64,000 nt of DNA from Algoriphagus oliviformis (lineage in GTDB: Bacteria; Bacteroidota; Bacteroidia; Cytophagales; Cyclobacteriaceae): the NCBI RefSeq assembly GCF_017254915.1, contig NZ_JAFKCT010000009.1, positions 124,001 to 188,000 on the forward strand. The letters are read 5' to 3'. This document shows positions 34,278 to 44,139 of the stretch, one piece after another (position 1 is the stretch's first letter; every line of letters begins with the position of its first letter). A model generated the notes under the pieces. The model was given only the letters and a program-made list of their open reading frames with translations. It ran no database searches and was not told where the DNA came from. The position numbers and the translations under genes were made by a program.

Positions 34278-35395
34278 GCGTGCCCACGATTTCCCTGATA
34301 ATTCCCTGCTTCAACCAAGGTCACTTCCTCCGAGCTTGCTTAGATTCCATCTCCCGACAGACTTATCCCTACTGGGAAGCGTTGGTGGTCAATGATGGCA
34401 GTACCGATATTACATCCTCAGTTGCAGCCGATTATATCGCTAGGGATGCCCGTTTCCGATATATCGAGCAGCCTAATTTAGGACTTTCAGGAGCCAGAAA
34501 CAGTGGGTTGGAGGGAGTTCGGGGTGAGTTTGTCTTGTTTCTAGATGCAGATGATTGGCTGGAACCAAAATGTCTGGCAGTTTTTGTGGCCGCATTTCAT
34601 GCACAGCCCGACAAGCTTCTCTATCGCTGTGGCTATTCCTACTGGGATGCTCCAGCTGGAAACAAGTACCACACACATGTTCCTGTCGCCAATGGTGCAA
34701 TTTTTCCGGGTGTATTGACTTCTAATCTAGGTCCATGTCATTCTATCTTGATTCGACGGGATTTTGCGATGTGTTTGGGTGATTTTGATACTCGACTCAA
34801 GAGCTGCGAAGACTGGGATTTTTGGATTCGTGCGGGAAGGATGGGCGCCTCGATTCACTCTATTCCCGAAGTATTGGTAGCCTATCGCTATGTAGCGAAC
34901 AGCATGAGCCGTAATCCTATCGTGATGTATGAGGCGCTCACTGAGGTCAGTCGACGTGCGGGTGAGGCAGACGACCGTCTGCCCGACAGCGCTCTTCATA
35001 ACAAGCCCACCTCATTAGACTATCCGTCTATTCAAAGGAAACATCTTATTGTCTTATTGGGAGTGATGCTCCACCAAGGACGTGTGGAAGAGGCTGCGAA
35101 ATGGTATTGCCGTGAGCAGGCTAAATGGATTTGGGAAGTAAGGGACGAAGACTGGAAAGGCTTGGCTTCCTACTTGAGTTGGGGATATTTTTTTGGCCTT
35201 CTGGACATTGAGGCGTTGCTACGGGAGACCTATCCCTTGGTTTGTCAGTTTTTTGGGGATATCGGATACGGGGTTTCCAAATCTAAACGGTTGGCAAAAA
35301 TGGCATTTGATGCCCAACTGAAGAAAAGGAACCATTTGCTTTTCGGTCGCTACACGGGGGCAGCTCTCAATAGGCTGGGAATCTTTCCACTTTAG
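34274..35395 (+). CDS. Family 2 glycosyltransferase
   Basis: 373 residues. TISLIIPCFNQGHFL, VVNDGSTD, NLGLSGARNSGLEGVRGEFVLFLDADDWLEP (DADD metal motif) and SCEDWDFWIRAG are the standard GT2 pattern. The C-terminal 120 residues are helical, with no clear membrane span. First gene after the compositional island, joined to GT10 by an ATGA overlap. Sugar unknown. Confidence 0.88.
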   Translation: MSVPTISLIIPCFNQGHFLRACLDSISRQTYPYWEALVVNDGSTDITSSVAADYIARDARFRYIEQPNLGLSGARNSGLEGVRGEFVLFLDADDWLEPKCLAVFVAAFHAQPDKLLYRCGYSYWDAPAGNKYHTHVPVANGAIFPGVLTSNLGPCHSILIRRDFAMCLGDFDTRLKSCEDWDFWIRAGRMGASIHSIPEVLVAYRYVANSMSRNPIVMYEALTEVSRRAGEADDRLPDSALHNKPTSLDYPSIQRKHLIVLLGVMLHQGRVEEAAKWYCREQAKWIWEVRDEDWKGLASYLSWGYFFGLLDIEALLRETYPLVCQFFGDIGYGVSKSKRLAKMAFDAQLKKRNHLLFGRYTGAALNRLGIFPL

Positions 35396-35412
35396 CATAG
35401 ACGAAGGTGATG

Positions 35413-36552
35413 ATGAACAAGTCTATTCTTTTCCTATCCGAATCCGGCCCATTTCCTCCCAGAGACGGGAAAAAGCAACGTACGCTTGCATTGCTAGATG
35501 CCCTTGCCGAAGCATATCAGATAGATTACTTGATAGTTGGTAATAGACGTGATTTCGAAGTGGCTCAGAACGAAAATCCGTACGAATCGACACAGTTTCA
35601 CTATCTACCGGTGACCACGTCGCGAACTGATTATTGGAAAAAGAAATTGGGCTATGTCTTTGGGTACGATGCCAATCTAGTCCAAGCTTGTCGTGCTATG
35701 GTGCTTGGCAAGGAGTATCACTTGGTTTTCTCGAGATATATCAAGCCAGTTCACTTGGTACCTGAAGGAATTAGAATCGTTGCAGATGTGGACGATGATT
35801 TCGAAGAGCTGTACAATTCACGAATCAAGCGGGCGACGTCCATGTGGGAGAAGGTCCGCCTTTGTCAGATAAAATGGCTTAACCTCGGAACATATCGGAA
35901 ATTGCAGTCCAGATTGAATTTGGCGGTAGTCACCAAGCCAGAAGGACTGTGTGTACGCCAATTGGTTTTACCGAACCTTCCTTTTCAGAGCATGGTGAAA
36001 AAGAAGGTTTCATTTACATCCTGCTCGGCACTTCGGATTTTATATGTTGGAAAACTTAGCTATGAACCAAATATCAAGGGTCTTACCTGGTTTTTGGATT
36101 CGGTGCTTCCCATCCTCCGGCTGCTCTTGCCGAGGATGGTGACAACGGTTGTTTCAAGCGAAGTGCCCCAAAACCAGGAGTTGGCCCAGCTGCTGGATGA
36201 TTCCGGTGTCGAGGTATTTTACAACGTGGAAAGCCTCGATGTTTTCTATGCGAAAAGCGCTGTGGTCGTAGCCCCCGTCTTCCAGGGGGCTGGTACCAAC
36301 TTGAAGGTAGTGGAGGCCCTATTTCATGGAAGGCCAGTAGTAAGCACGGAGTTTGGATGCAAGGGCTTTTCCTCGGAAGTTCCTGAAGGATATTTATTCT
36401 GTCATGACTCTCCCGAGGACTTTGCCAATCAGGTATCAGTACTTTTGCAATCGAGTGAACTTTCGACATTGCAAGCTAGCCTTAGAGATTGGGCGATTGC
36501 AAAATACTCCATAGAAGCTTGGTCTAAAAGTTTGTTGGAAGCATGTGTTTGA
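35413..36552 (+). CDS. GT-B glycosyltransferase (GT1/GT4-like)
   Basis: 379 residues from ATG 35413, preceded by GAAGG at a fair spacing; ATG 35410 and GTG 35407 are alternatives. N-terminal ILFLSESGPFPPRDGKKQRTLALL is the acceptor-domain start of GT4 proteins. In the C-terminal half ILYVGKLSYEPNIKG, YAKSAVVVAPVFQGAGTNLKVVEAL and GRPVVST form the donor site of a GT-B fold. No membrane span. It overlaps the next gene by 10 nt. Confidence 0.82.
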   Translation: MNKSILFLSESGPFPPRDGKKQRTLALLDALAEAYQIDYLIVGNRRDFEVAQNENPYESTQFHYLPVTTSRTDYWKKKLGYVFGYDANLVQACRAMVLGKEYHLVFSRYIKPVHLVPEGIRIVADVDDDFEELYNSRIKRATSMWEKVRLCQIKWLNLGTYRKLQSRLNLAVVTKPEGLCVRQLVLPNLPFQSMVKKKVSFTSCSALRILYVGKLSYEPNIKGLTWFLDSVLPILRLLLPRMVTTVVSSEVPQNQELAQLLDDSGVEVFYNVESLDVFYAKSAVVVAPVFQGAGTNLKVVEALFHGRPVVSTEFGCKGFSSEVPEGYLFCHDSPEDFANQVSVLLQSSELSTLQASLRDWAIAKYSIEAWSKSLLEACV

Positions 36553-37406
36553 TATCGATCATAGTACCAACTATAAATAGGGGGGCGCAACTCCTTCAAC
36601 TTGTAGAGGAGTTGGAGAAAGTATATCAAGAGCGAGTAGAATTGGTAGTCGTGGATGATTCTGCCCAACCCGCCCAAGTTGATTTTGCCAATTGTAGATA
36701 CCCCGTGGAATACCTTTTCAGGGGAAAGAAGCTGGGGGTGAGCTCAGCTCGAAATATGGGGGCTCAAGCTTCGAAGGGTGAATACTTGATTTTTTTGGAT
36801 GACGATGATCATTTTACGGATTGTTGGCTAGGGGATTTTGTCCAATCGACAGGCACATGCCCCGACTTGGTATGCTGTAATATGAAAAGAGTGGAGCCCA
36901 ATGGGGCGGAGTCGTTTGTGGACTGTAAGGACTTTGGCTTTGGAGGTAGAGGAAACGGCATTGTTATTCCTGGAGCATGGATGATAAAAAAAGAAGTGTA
37001 CAATCGCGTAGGAGGGTATGATGAAAGGTTGTCGTACTCAGAGAATACCGAGCTGTATATCAGAGTTGACAAAATGGGGGTGGAAAGGAATTTTATCCCA
37101 AAGGCTAACTTTCTCTACTATCCATCTCCTACAGGCGGTTCCAAGAACCTCCAAAATATGGTCGATTCCTTGACCATCATTTTGGACAAACACCGTGATA
37201 CCCTTAGCGGGCATGTGAAGCACCTCTACCATCAGATCATCGGGGTCAACCAGATGCGTTTCCGCAATTTTAGCCAAGCTAGGTACCACCTCTGGAAGTC
37301 CATCCAATTCAAGCCAACCAAGATGGCCACTTGGGCCCGTTTTTCCCTGGCATGTATGCCATTCCTGGCCAAACACCTCTACTCCGAAACAGTCACCCAT
37401 GACTAA
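36543..37406 (+). CDS. Family 2 glycosyltransferase
   Basis: 287 residues from ATG 36543. ISIIVPTINRGAQL, LVVVDDSAQPAQ, LGVSSARNMGAQASKGEYLIFLDDDDHF (metal motif) and GGYDERLSYSENTELYIRV. The first residues overlap the upstream gene by 10 nt. A cytoplasmic inverting enzyme of unknown specificity; the C-terminal 60 residues are basic and may bind the membrane. Confidence 0.85.
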   Translation: MCLISIIVPTINRGAQLLQLVEELEKVYQERVELVVVDDSAQPAQVDFANCRYPVEYLFRGKKLGVSSARNMGAQASKGEYLIFLDDDDHFTDCWLGDFVQSTGTCPDLVCCNMKRVEPNGAESFVDCKDFGFGGRGNGIVIPGAWMIKKEVYNRVGGYDERLSYSENTELYIRVDKMGVERNFIPKANFLYYPSPTGGSKNLQNMVDSLTIILDKHRDTLSGHVKHLYHQIIGVNQMRFRNFSQARYHLWKSIQFKPTKMATWARFSLACMPFLAKHLYSETVTHD

Positions 37407-38286
37407 GCTCGGAGCTTTCGTCATCACCTACCAGCGTCCCCAAATCCTGGTGGAGACCATCCAGTCTATTTTTGCCCAGACGACTCCCCCTGACTTTGTC
37501 TGGATCATAGACAATTCGGAGGATCTGGAGACGGACCATGCTGTGGCGACACTGCAGGATCGCCGCATCCGCTATCATCGCATGGGATTCAATGCGGGCC
37601 CGGCAGGAGCTGCGGCCGTGGGCCTACAGCTTTGTGTACATGACAGAGCCGACTGGATCTATTGGGGAGATGACAATGATCCTCCCTTTCGTGCCGATTG
37701 CTTTGAGCGCTTGCTCGCCATCCGCGAGGTGAATCCCTTTTGCGGGGTTTTGGGAGCTGTAGGACATTTCTTTGACCGTAAAAAGGGCGTGATCAAGCGT
37801 ATCCAAACCCGCCTTTTGGAAAAGAAGGAATGGGTAGAGGTGGATTCCATTGCGGGCGGCATGTGCATGCTGGTATCTGCGGAGCTGGTGAAGGCAGGAG
37901 TGTTGCCAGACAAGGATTTGTTCTTTGGATTTGAGGAGCTCGACTTTTGTCTGAAAGCCTCCCGAAAGGGCTTTGCTTTGGTAGTGGACTGCGCGTTGTT
38001 TTTGGAAGCGAGGGCACAGGCAGGAAGATTGGAATTTGAGCGTCCGGTCTATCAGCCCAAAAAGAATCTATCCAGGGAGTACTACAGCCTGAGGAACCTC
38101 CTCTTTATTTCCGATACGCTCACGCTCAATTCCATGAAAAAGCAGCTAATCCTAAAATGGACAGGAAAGGCTTTTTATGGCTACCGCTATGGTCTGGGCT
38201 ATGGGTGGGAAAATATGCGGATGATAGTTTTGGCTTTTTGGCATTATTTCAAGGGGATAAAGGGAAAGACCATTCCCCTGGGCTGA
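37399..38286 (+). CDS. Family 2 glycosyltransferase (GlfT/rhamnosyltransferase-like)
   Basis: 295 residues. GAFVITYQRPQILVETIQSI, VWIIDNSED, FNAGPAGAAAVGL and IYWGDDNDPPF (DDND in the metal position) resemble galactofuranosyl- and rhamnosyltransferases. FFGFEELDFCLKASRKGF is the acceptor/base motif. It overlaps the upstream gene by 8 nt and ends the coupled gene run that began at 23509. The RAYT repeat array begins within 60 nt of its stop. Confidence 0.85.
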   Translation: MTKLGAFVITYQRPQILVETIQSIFAQTTPPDFVWIIDNSEDLETDHAVATLQDRRIRYHRMGFNAGPAGAAAVGLQLCVHDRADWIYWGDDNDPPFRADCFERLLAIREVNPFCGVLGAVGHFFDRKKGVIKRIQTRLLEKKEWVEVDSIAGGMCMLVSAELVKAGVLPDKDLFFGFEELDFCLKASRKGFALVVDCALFLEARAQAGRLEFERPVYQPKKNLSREYYSLRNLLFISDTLTLNSMKKQLILKWTGKAFYGYRYGLGYGWENMRMIVLAFWHYFKGIKGKTIPLG

Positions 38287-39439
38287 CAGATCCGTTAGGC
38301 AGTCTTTCTATCCAAACGACATGGACGGTACCCACCCCGGTCGGTGTCCCCACCGACCGGAACACCTTCACGCTTAACTCCCACTCTGGTCGGTGTCCTC
38401 ACCGACCGGAACACGCCTATTCTTTAGGTGGTCGCCGACCGGAACACTTGGCTTTTACGGCTAAGTCTGCTCCCATGGAAGAGAAGCCGCTAGATTGCAT
38501 AGGGGAGTGTATTAGCAAAGCGAACAACATCAGCAGGAGGCCTGTAAAAGTGGAAAAGTTGGCCTGGGTTGGCACTTGCTAAGTAGAGTGACTACAGACA
38601 GTGGCCTGTGGGGACACAGGCCACGGAGAAAGTGATAGCCCCGGATGGTGTCCACCCTGGTCGGTGTCGCCACCGACCGGAACACGCCTATTCTTTAGGC
38701 CGCCGCCGACCGGAACACCTCCCTTAGTCTACATCCAGGCCAAGAGCCCCACGGCAAAGATCGCGAATTGAAAAGTTTCCGCTATGCCTTCAACACCGAA
38801 GCGAACAACATCGGCGGGAGGCCTTTAAAAGTGGAAAAGTTGGCCTGGGTTGGCACTTGCTAAGTAGGGTGATTACAGACAGTGGCCTGTGGGGACACAG
38901 GCCACGGAGGAAGTTTTAGCCCCGGTTGGTGTCCACCCTGGTCGGTGTCCCCACCGACCGGAACACTTGGCTTTTACGGCTAAATGTGCCCCCATGGAAG
39001 AGAAGGTCTTAGATTGCATAGGGGAGTGTATCAGCAAAGCGAACAACATCGGCGGGAGGCCTTTAAAAGTGGAAAAGTTGGCTTGGGTTGGCACTTGCTA
39101 AGTAGGGTGATTACAGGCAGTGGCCTGTGGGGACACAGGCCACGGAGAAAGTGATAGCCCCGGTTGGTGTCCACCCTGGTCGGTGTCCCCATCGACCGGA
39201 ACACTTGGCTTTTAGGGCTAAGTCTGTCCCCCTGGAAGAGAAGGTCTTAGATTGCATAGGGGAGTGTATCAGCGAAGCGAACAACATCGGCGGGAGGCCT
39301 GTAAAAGTGGAAAAGTTGGCTTGGGTTGGCACTTGCTAAGTAGGGTGATTACAGACAGTGGCCTGTGGGACACAGGCCACGGAGGAAGCCACCGACCGGA
39401 ACCCAATCCCAACCACACAATTTCTAGCTAACCCAGCAG
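38287..39439. repeat. RAYT-associated REP array, left part
   Basis: Hairpins GGTCGGTGTCCCCACCGACC (or one-base variants) followed by GGAACAC start near 38338, 38389, 38660, 38940 and 39179; truncated half-copies lie near 38429, 38700 and 39390. Hairpins GGCCTGTGGGGACACAGGCC lie near 38602, 38883, 39121 and 39360. Between them is a ~120-nt spacer (with GATTGCATAGGGGAGTGTAT and GAACAACATC) giving tandem units of about 238 nt, for example 38880 to 39118 to 39357. Open frames of 66-73 codons recur because the DNA repeats, not because they are genes. Confidence 0.88.
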
Positions 39440-39997
39440 ATGAGCGATATTTTTAGAGAATCCAGAAATTCACATATGGCCTTTGATCGGGTATATTTCT
39501 GGACGGACACAATCAAGGATTGGAGGCATATACTGGTAAATGAAGAGTATAAAAAACTCATCATTTCTAGCCTTGCTGAGCTGGTCAACCGGGGGACAAT
39601 TCTTGTGTACGGATTTGTGATCATGCCAAACCATCTTCATCTGGCCTGGGAAATGAAGGAAATGAACGGAAAGGAGACCCCTCAGGCAAGCTTCAACAAA
39701 TACACCAGCCATATCATTTCGAGTTCCCTGAAGACTTCCCAGCCCGAAGTGGCCGAGAAGTTCCGTGTAGATGAGCCCGATAGGAAAATTCGGATTTGGC
39801 GGCGCGATCCTCTGGCGGTAGAGATGGATACCCTCTCCAAAATGGAGCAGAAATTGGATTACATCCATTGCAACCCACTGCAGGCCCATTGGAATTTGGC
39901 TGTGAGACCTGAGGACTACGTATGGTCTTCCGCGGGCTTTTATGAAACTGGGAGAAAAGACTATAGTTTTCTGACGGACTATCGGGAAAGGTTTTAA
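39440..39997 (+). CDS. REP-associated tyrosine transposase (RAYT, IS200/IS605-like TnpA_REP)
   Basis: 185 residues. YGFVIMPNHLHLAW carries the HUH metal motif (H65, H67). The catalytic tyrosine is Y141 in KLDYIHCNPLQAHW, followed by the family signature PEDYVWSSAGFY. IRIWRRDP precedes it as in Bacteroidota members. RAYTs are single-copy Y1 nucleases that bind and nick REP hairpins. This one lies inside an array of hairpins on both sides, so it and they form a REPtron. The frame is intact with all key residues, so the enzyme could be active. Confidence 0.92.
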   Translation: MSDIFRESRNSHMAFDRVYFWTDTIKDWRHILVNEEYKKLIISSLAELVNRGTILVYGFVIMPNHLHLAWEMKEMNGKETPQASFNKYTSHIISSSLKTSQPEVAEKFRVDEPDRKIRIWRRDPLAVEMDTLSKMEQKLDYIHCNPLQAHWNLAVRPEDYVWSSAGFYETGRKDYSFLTDYRERF

Positions 39998-40569
39998 GCT
40001 GAACTAACTGCTAGGCAGGATAGAGTGGCCTGTGGGGACACAGGCCACGGAGGAAGTTTTAACCCCGGATGGTGTCCTCCCTGGTCGGTGTCCCCACCGA
40101 CCGGAACACCTCCCTTAGTCTACATCCAGGCCAACAGCCCCGCGGAAAAGAACGCGAATTGAAAAGTTTCCGCTATGCCTTCAACACCGAAGCGAACAAC
40201 ATCGGCGGGAGGCCTTTAAAAGTGGAAAAGTTGGCCTGGGTTGGCACTAACTTCGGTCATTACAGACAGTGGCCTTTGGGGACACAGGCCACGGAGAAAG
40301 TAATAGCTCCGGATGGTGTCCACCCTGGTCGGTGTCCCCACCGACCGGAACACGCTTATTCTTTAGGCCCTTACCGACAGAGGGCTTTTCCATTAGATGC
40401 TTGCGGACCAGTTTGCCGACAGAGGCGTTTTGTCGTAAGGAAGTGAAGAGTAATTTCTGTCAGCTTCACAATGCCAAAGGAAAAAATGCCTGTATTAGCC
40501 TGTTCATCGGGGTACTGGTCGTGGATTTTCGGTTGAAGAGCTGTTGTTAACTTATAGTCAAAAAACGAT
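39998..40569. repeat. RAYT-associated REP array, right part
   Basis: Continues the array: GGCCTGTGGGGACACAGGCC near 40028, the GGTCGGTGTCCCCACCGACC hairpin near 40084 and 40328, a partial spacer (40190-40255), another GGCCT hairpin near 40270 (one base changed), then degenerate pieces (40365-40430). The last ~110 nt before the next gene are AT-richer and may hold its promoter. Confidence 0.82.
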
Positions 40570-41676
40570 TTGTTGTCAAGCAAACCTGTCATTGTTTACC
40601 TTATAGACGGCTTGCAAGCCGGAGGAGCTGAGAAGAGCCTGTTGGAAATCACCAAGCGGCTTTCAAGGTTTGTTCCGATAGTCTGTGTTCTGTCGGATTC
40701 TCTGGAATTGAGGCAATCCTTTGAAAATGAAGGTGTCAAGGTAATTCCATTGCATTTAGAGCGATCTTATAGATTTCCAAAACATGCCAAGCTGATACGC
40801 GACACTCTACTGGGGCTAAATCCGGCGGTGATACATTCCTGCCTGTTTCATGCAGACATGACGCTACGGTACCTGGATGTTCGAACTCCCAGGGTTACGG
40901 GCTTGGTCTCAAACATGTATTCCAGTCGGCGCCTGAGGCAGCTTCCCCTTACCACCCGGATTAAAGTAAAAATGCTCAGACACTGGGATCGCCATACCTC
41001 AGGTAGAATTAATCATTTCATTTCCAACTCATTTGTAATCAAAGAAGCATACAAAAGAATCCTGGGAATCGAAGATCAAAAAATCACTGTGATACCCAGA
41101 GGTAGGGCTATTCAAAAGCCTGCCGAGTATCTTGAAAGACCTGGGCAATATCTCCTTTCCGTTGGAAGGTTGATAGCCTCCAAAGGCTATTATGAGTTGA
41201 TCCAGGCATTTGGGCAATTGGCAATGGAAAAGCCAGGCTTAAGACTGGTGATACTCGGGGATGGGCCGGATCGCAAGCGTTTGGAACGATTGACGGAAAG
41301 ATTGGGCTTAGCGACGCGGGTTGATTTTAGGGGAACGGTGGCAAATGTGAATGACTTTTTGCATGAGGGTAGACTTTTTGTGTTTCCATCCCACTACGAA
41401 GGCCTTCCTGGTGCTTTGATCGAAGCGATGCTAGCCAGAATTCCTATTGTCTGCTCGGACATTCCGGAAAACAAGGAGTGCGTGGATGAGTCCATGTGTT
41501 TATTTCACAGGGTAGGGGATTGGCGCGATTTGGCCCGACAAATAGAAAGGGCTCTGACCCTGGAGGATTGGGACTTGCGGACCCATCGTGCATTTGACTA
41601 TGCTGCCGAGCACTTCGAGATCGGCCAGGTCGTACGTCAATATGAGGAGGTCTATCTGCGGCTGTTGGACTCTTGA
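40570..41676 (+). CDS. GT4 family glycosyltransferase
   Basis: 368 residues; TTG 40570 or TTG 40573 must start it, with no ATG near. IVYLIDGLQAGGAEKSLLEITKRL is the GT4 N-terminal glycine-rich region. ISNSFVIKEAYKRILGI, LLSVGRLIASKGYYELIQAF, LVILGDGPDRKRLERL and FVFPSHYEGLPGALIEAMLARIPIV (E-x7-E-like donor motif) complete it. Retaining GT-B enzyme without membrane spans. It is separated from its neighbours by non-coding DNA on both sides, so it is a cassette of its own. Confidence 0.88.
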   Translation: MLSSKPVIVYLIDGLQAGGAEKSLLEITKRLSRFVPIVCVLSDSLELRQSFENEGVKVIPLHLERSYRFPKHAKLIRDTLLGLNPAVIHSCLFHADMTLRYLDVRTPRVTGLVSNMYSSRRLRQLPLTTRIKVKMLRHWDRHTSGRINHFISNSFVIKEAYKRILGIEDQKITVIPRGRAIQKPAEYLERPGQYLLSVGRLIASKGYYELIQAFGQLAMEKPGLRLVILGDGPDRKRLERLTERLGLATRVDFRGTVANVNDFLHEGRLFVFPSHYEGLPGALIEAMLARIPIVCSDIPENKECVDESMCLFHRVGDWRDLARQIERALTLEDWDLRTHRAFDYAAEHFEIGQVVRQYEEVYLRLLDS

Positions 41677-41821
41677 GTAGATCGTGGCAGAGTGTGAGCC
41701 TGTGAAGTCCCTCTGCATCGGAAAACAAGTAGTTTCAAACGTTTTTGTCTCAGCGAAAATCGTTTTCGAAACCTAGGGATTTGGTCAGAATATCGTCCAT
41801 TTTCCTTTTTCACCCCCCAGT

Positions 41822-42901
41822 ATGAAAATTCTCCAACTTATTCAAAAGCCCCAGCTCCGAGGAGCGGAGATTTTTGCCTTCCAGCTAGCAAGTAGATTGG
41901 AAAGTAGGGGGCACCAAGTGAGATTGGTGGCTTTGTTTCCTGGAGAGGCAGACTTGGGGGATCAAGGTCTTATCCAACTTCATGCTGATCCAAGTGTGCG
42001 GCTTCTTGACTGGAGGGCTTGGAAAAAACTAGCCGAAATTATCCGGGAATTTGAACCGGATATTGTACAGGCCAATGCCGGAGACACTCTGAAATATGCA
42101 GCTTGTTCTCGTGTTTTTTTTCGGTGGGGAGGCAAATTGGTCTTTCGCAATGCTAACCTCATTTCCGGATTTTTGGACTCAGGAGCAAAGCGCCGTTTCA
42201 ACTCGCTGTTGCTAGGCCAGGTGGACGGGGTAGCCTCTGTCTCGGAGCACTGCATGAGGGATTTTGTAAGTGTTTTTCAATGGAGGAAGCCCATCGTCCA
42301 CTTGCCAATTGGGGTGCCACAGGCATTGGTCGAGCCTGCCTTGCCGAATGACCTAAGGCTGCTGTTGCAGGATACACCGTTTCTGATCCATATTGGGAGC
42401 TTCGTACCCGAAAAGAACCATGCTGGCCTTTTCCAAATCTTTGAGAAAGTAAAGTCGCGGATGCCTAAGATCAAGTTGTTGCTTTGCGGTTCGGGGCCTC
42501 TTTTTTCGCAGATTTTGCAATCCCTTCCCGATGGAGTCATTGCCTTGGGAGCCAGAGCGGATGTAGGAAATATTCTGCCGTTTGCCCATGCGCTGGTCTT
42601 GCCTAGCCAGATAGAGGGGCTTCCGGGAGTGATCTTGGAAGCAATGGCGGCAAGGGTTCCGGTGGTGGCGTATGATGTGGGAGGGGTTTCTGAGGTTATT
42701 AGGCCTGGACAGACTGGATCTCTGGTACCAAGAGGGGAAGCCACTCTTTTTGCGGAGGAATTGGTACAAATACTGTCTATGGATAAAATCACCATCGCTC
42801 CGGTATTGGAAAACGCATCGAATCTAGTCCGAGAAAACTATAGTTTGGATAAAGTGTGCGATGGGTTTGAGAAGTTCTTCTTTAGGTTGCTCAAGGGATA
42901 G
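41822..42901 (+). CDS. GT4 family glycosyltransferase
   Basis: 359 residues. ILQLIQKPQLRGAEIFAFQLASRL at the N-terminus, FLIHIGSFVPEKNHAGLFQIF, LLLCGSGPLFSQI and HALVLPSQIEGLPGVILEAMAARVPVVAYDVGGVSEVI (donor-site E-x7-E). ATG 41822. The following gene is a paralogue starting two bases beyond this stop; the two share the RRGAQ/LRGAE start and the EGLPGV motif and probably arose by duplication. Confidence 0.88.
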   Translation: MKILQLIQKPQLRGAEIFAFQLASRLESRGHQVRLVALFPGEADLGDQGLIQLHADPSVRLLDWRAWKKLAEIIREFEPDIVQANAGDTLKYAACSRVFFRWGGKLVFRNANLISGFLDSGAKRRFNSLLLGQVDGVASVSEHCMRDFVSVFQWRKPIVHLPIGVPQALVEPALPNDLRLLLQDTPFLIHIGSFVPEKNHAGLFQIFEKVKSRMPKIKLLLCGSGPLFSQILQSLPDGVIALGARADVGNILPFAHALVLPSQIEGLPGVILEAMAARVPVVAYDVGGVSEVIRPGQTGSLVPRGEATLFAEELVQILSMDKITIAPVLENASNLVRENYSLDKVCDGFEKFFFRLLKG

Positions 42902-42902
42902 T

Positions 42903-44081
42903 TTGAAAATACTCTTTGTTGATACTTCTCCTGTTCGAAGGGGGGCGCAGGTTTTTGTGGAGGAACTGTCGTCCCAACTTGATCTGCTGGGACTCGTCAC
43001 CAAGAGGGTCTATCTTTTTGAAAATGCCGGGACTACATCAGTTTCCCTGCGGCGCCAAGATCTGGTTTTGCCCTATCTGGAGTCTTCTTTTTTTGAAAAG
43101 ATCCCCTCGTTTCATCCCGGGCTTCTCCGGTCTCTTGGCGGCTTGGTTGAGGAATTCGACCCGGATATCCTCCTTTTTAATGGCTCCAGGACGCTCAAGT
43201 ATGCGGCTTGGCTGAGATATTTCGGTTACGTAAAAGGAAGGCGGCTAGTCGGGAGGTTCATAGACGACGCGGAATTTTGGAATCCTGGGGGCATAAAAAA
43301 ATGGGCCTACACGCAATGGATTGGGCAACTGGACGGGATCGTTGCCGTGAGTGCCGCCTCTTTGGACTCGGTCGTGAGACATTATAGTTTCCCTGGGTCA
43401 ACTAGGGTGATCCATAGGAGTTTCGACCGGAACAAGTTTGGAGGGGTGCCCGGTAGAGAAGAGGCAAGAAAGATACTGGGGCTCACGCGAAACGATGAGG
43501 TGCTGCTTTTCCTTGGGAATCTCACCGCCCAAAAGCGCCCGGACAAATTTCTCCAAATCGTCCAAAGCTTAGCCCAGACCCGCCCGCAGCTGAAAGCCTT
43601 GCTCGTCGGTGATGGGACTCTGAGAAGGGAATTGGAGGATCAGGTAGCGTATAGTAGGGGTAGAGAATCAGGAGCAGGGATGCTTAACACGGGATTTAAG
43701 CCATCGAACGTCATTTTTTCAGGGTATCAATCGGACGTCGGTCCTTTTATCTCTGCTGCGGACATTCTGGTCCTTACTTCCGATACGGAGGGCCTTCCGG
43801 GAGTCGTGCTCGAGGCCGCTTATCTGGAAGTACCCACAGTGGCTACCGAGGTTGGCGGGATTCGCGAATGCTTACTGGACGGGGAAACCGGCATATTGGT
43901 TCCAGATCGTTCGGTTGGTACTTTTTGCGAAAGGATCGAGTCACTCCTGGACGACAGTTCAGTCCGCAAAGGGATGGGAAGAAAGGCAAGAGTTTTTGTT
44001 GAGAGTCATTTCAGAATGGAGTCCATTGCGGGTCAATACCTGGATTTTTTTGGCAAGATTCTTTCATCTACTTCCCGGTAA
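42903..44081 (+). CDS. GT4 family glycosyltransferase, paralogue of the upstream gene
   Basis: 392 residues from TTG 42903. An ATG at 42861 is open in the same frame but lies inside the upstream gene and adds 14 residues before the conserved KILFVDTSPVRRGAQVF. The donor half has LLFLGNLTAQKRPDKFLQIV, ALLVGDGTLRREL and ILVLTSDTEGLPGVVLEAAYLEVPTVATEVGGIRE. About 30 residues longer than its neighbour in the middle. Probable retaining enzyme with a related donor or acceptor. Confidence 0.85.
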   Translation: MKILFVDTSPVRRGAQVFVEELSSQLDLLGLVTKRVYLFENAGTTSVSLRRQDLVLPYLESSFFEKIPSFHPGLLRSLGGLVEEFDPDILLFNGSRTLKYAAWLRYFGYVKGRRLVGRFIDDAEFWNPGGIKKWAYTQWIGQLDGIVAVSAASLDSVVRHYSFPGSTRVIHRSFDRNKFGGVPGREEARKILGLTRNDEVLLFLGNLTAQKRPDKFLQIVQSLAQTRPQLKALLVGDGTLRRELEDQVAYSRGRESGAGMLNTGFKPSNVIFSGYQSDVGPFISAADILVLTSDTEGLPGVVLEAAYLEVPTVATEVGGIRECLLDGETGILVPDRSVGTFCERIESLLDDSSVRKGMGRKARVFVESHFRMESIAGQYLDFFGKILSSTSR

Positions 44082-44139
44082 GGCGCTACCGCCTTTAGCT
44101 CTCTGATTGTTTTCTGTCCATTTCCTTCCTCCGACAGGC

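Noticed and set aside
38889..39339. Tandem 66-73-codon open frames on both strands near the RAYT gene
   Set aside because: They are translations of the ~238-nt REP units and their opposite strands, not a repeated gene family.
42861..42902. ATG start for the second GT4 gene inside its neighbour
   Set aside because: Homology-like sequence begins at KILFVDTS; TTG at 42903 follows the upstream stop directly.
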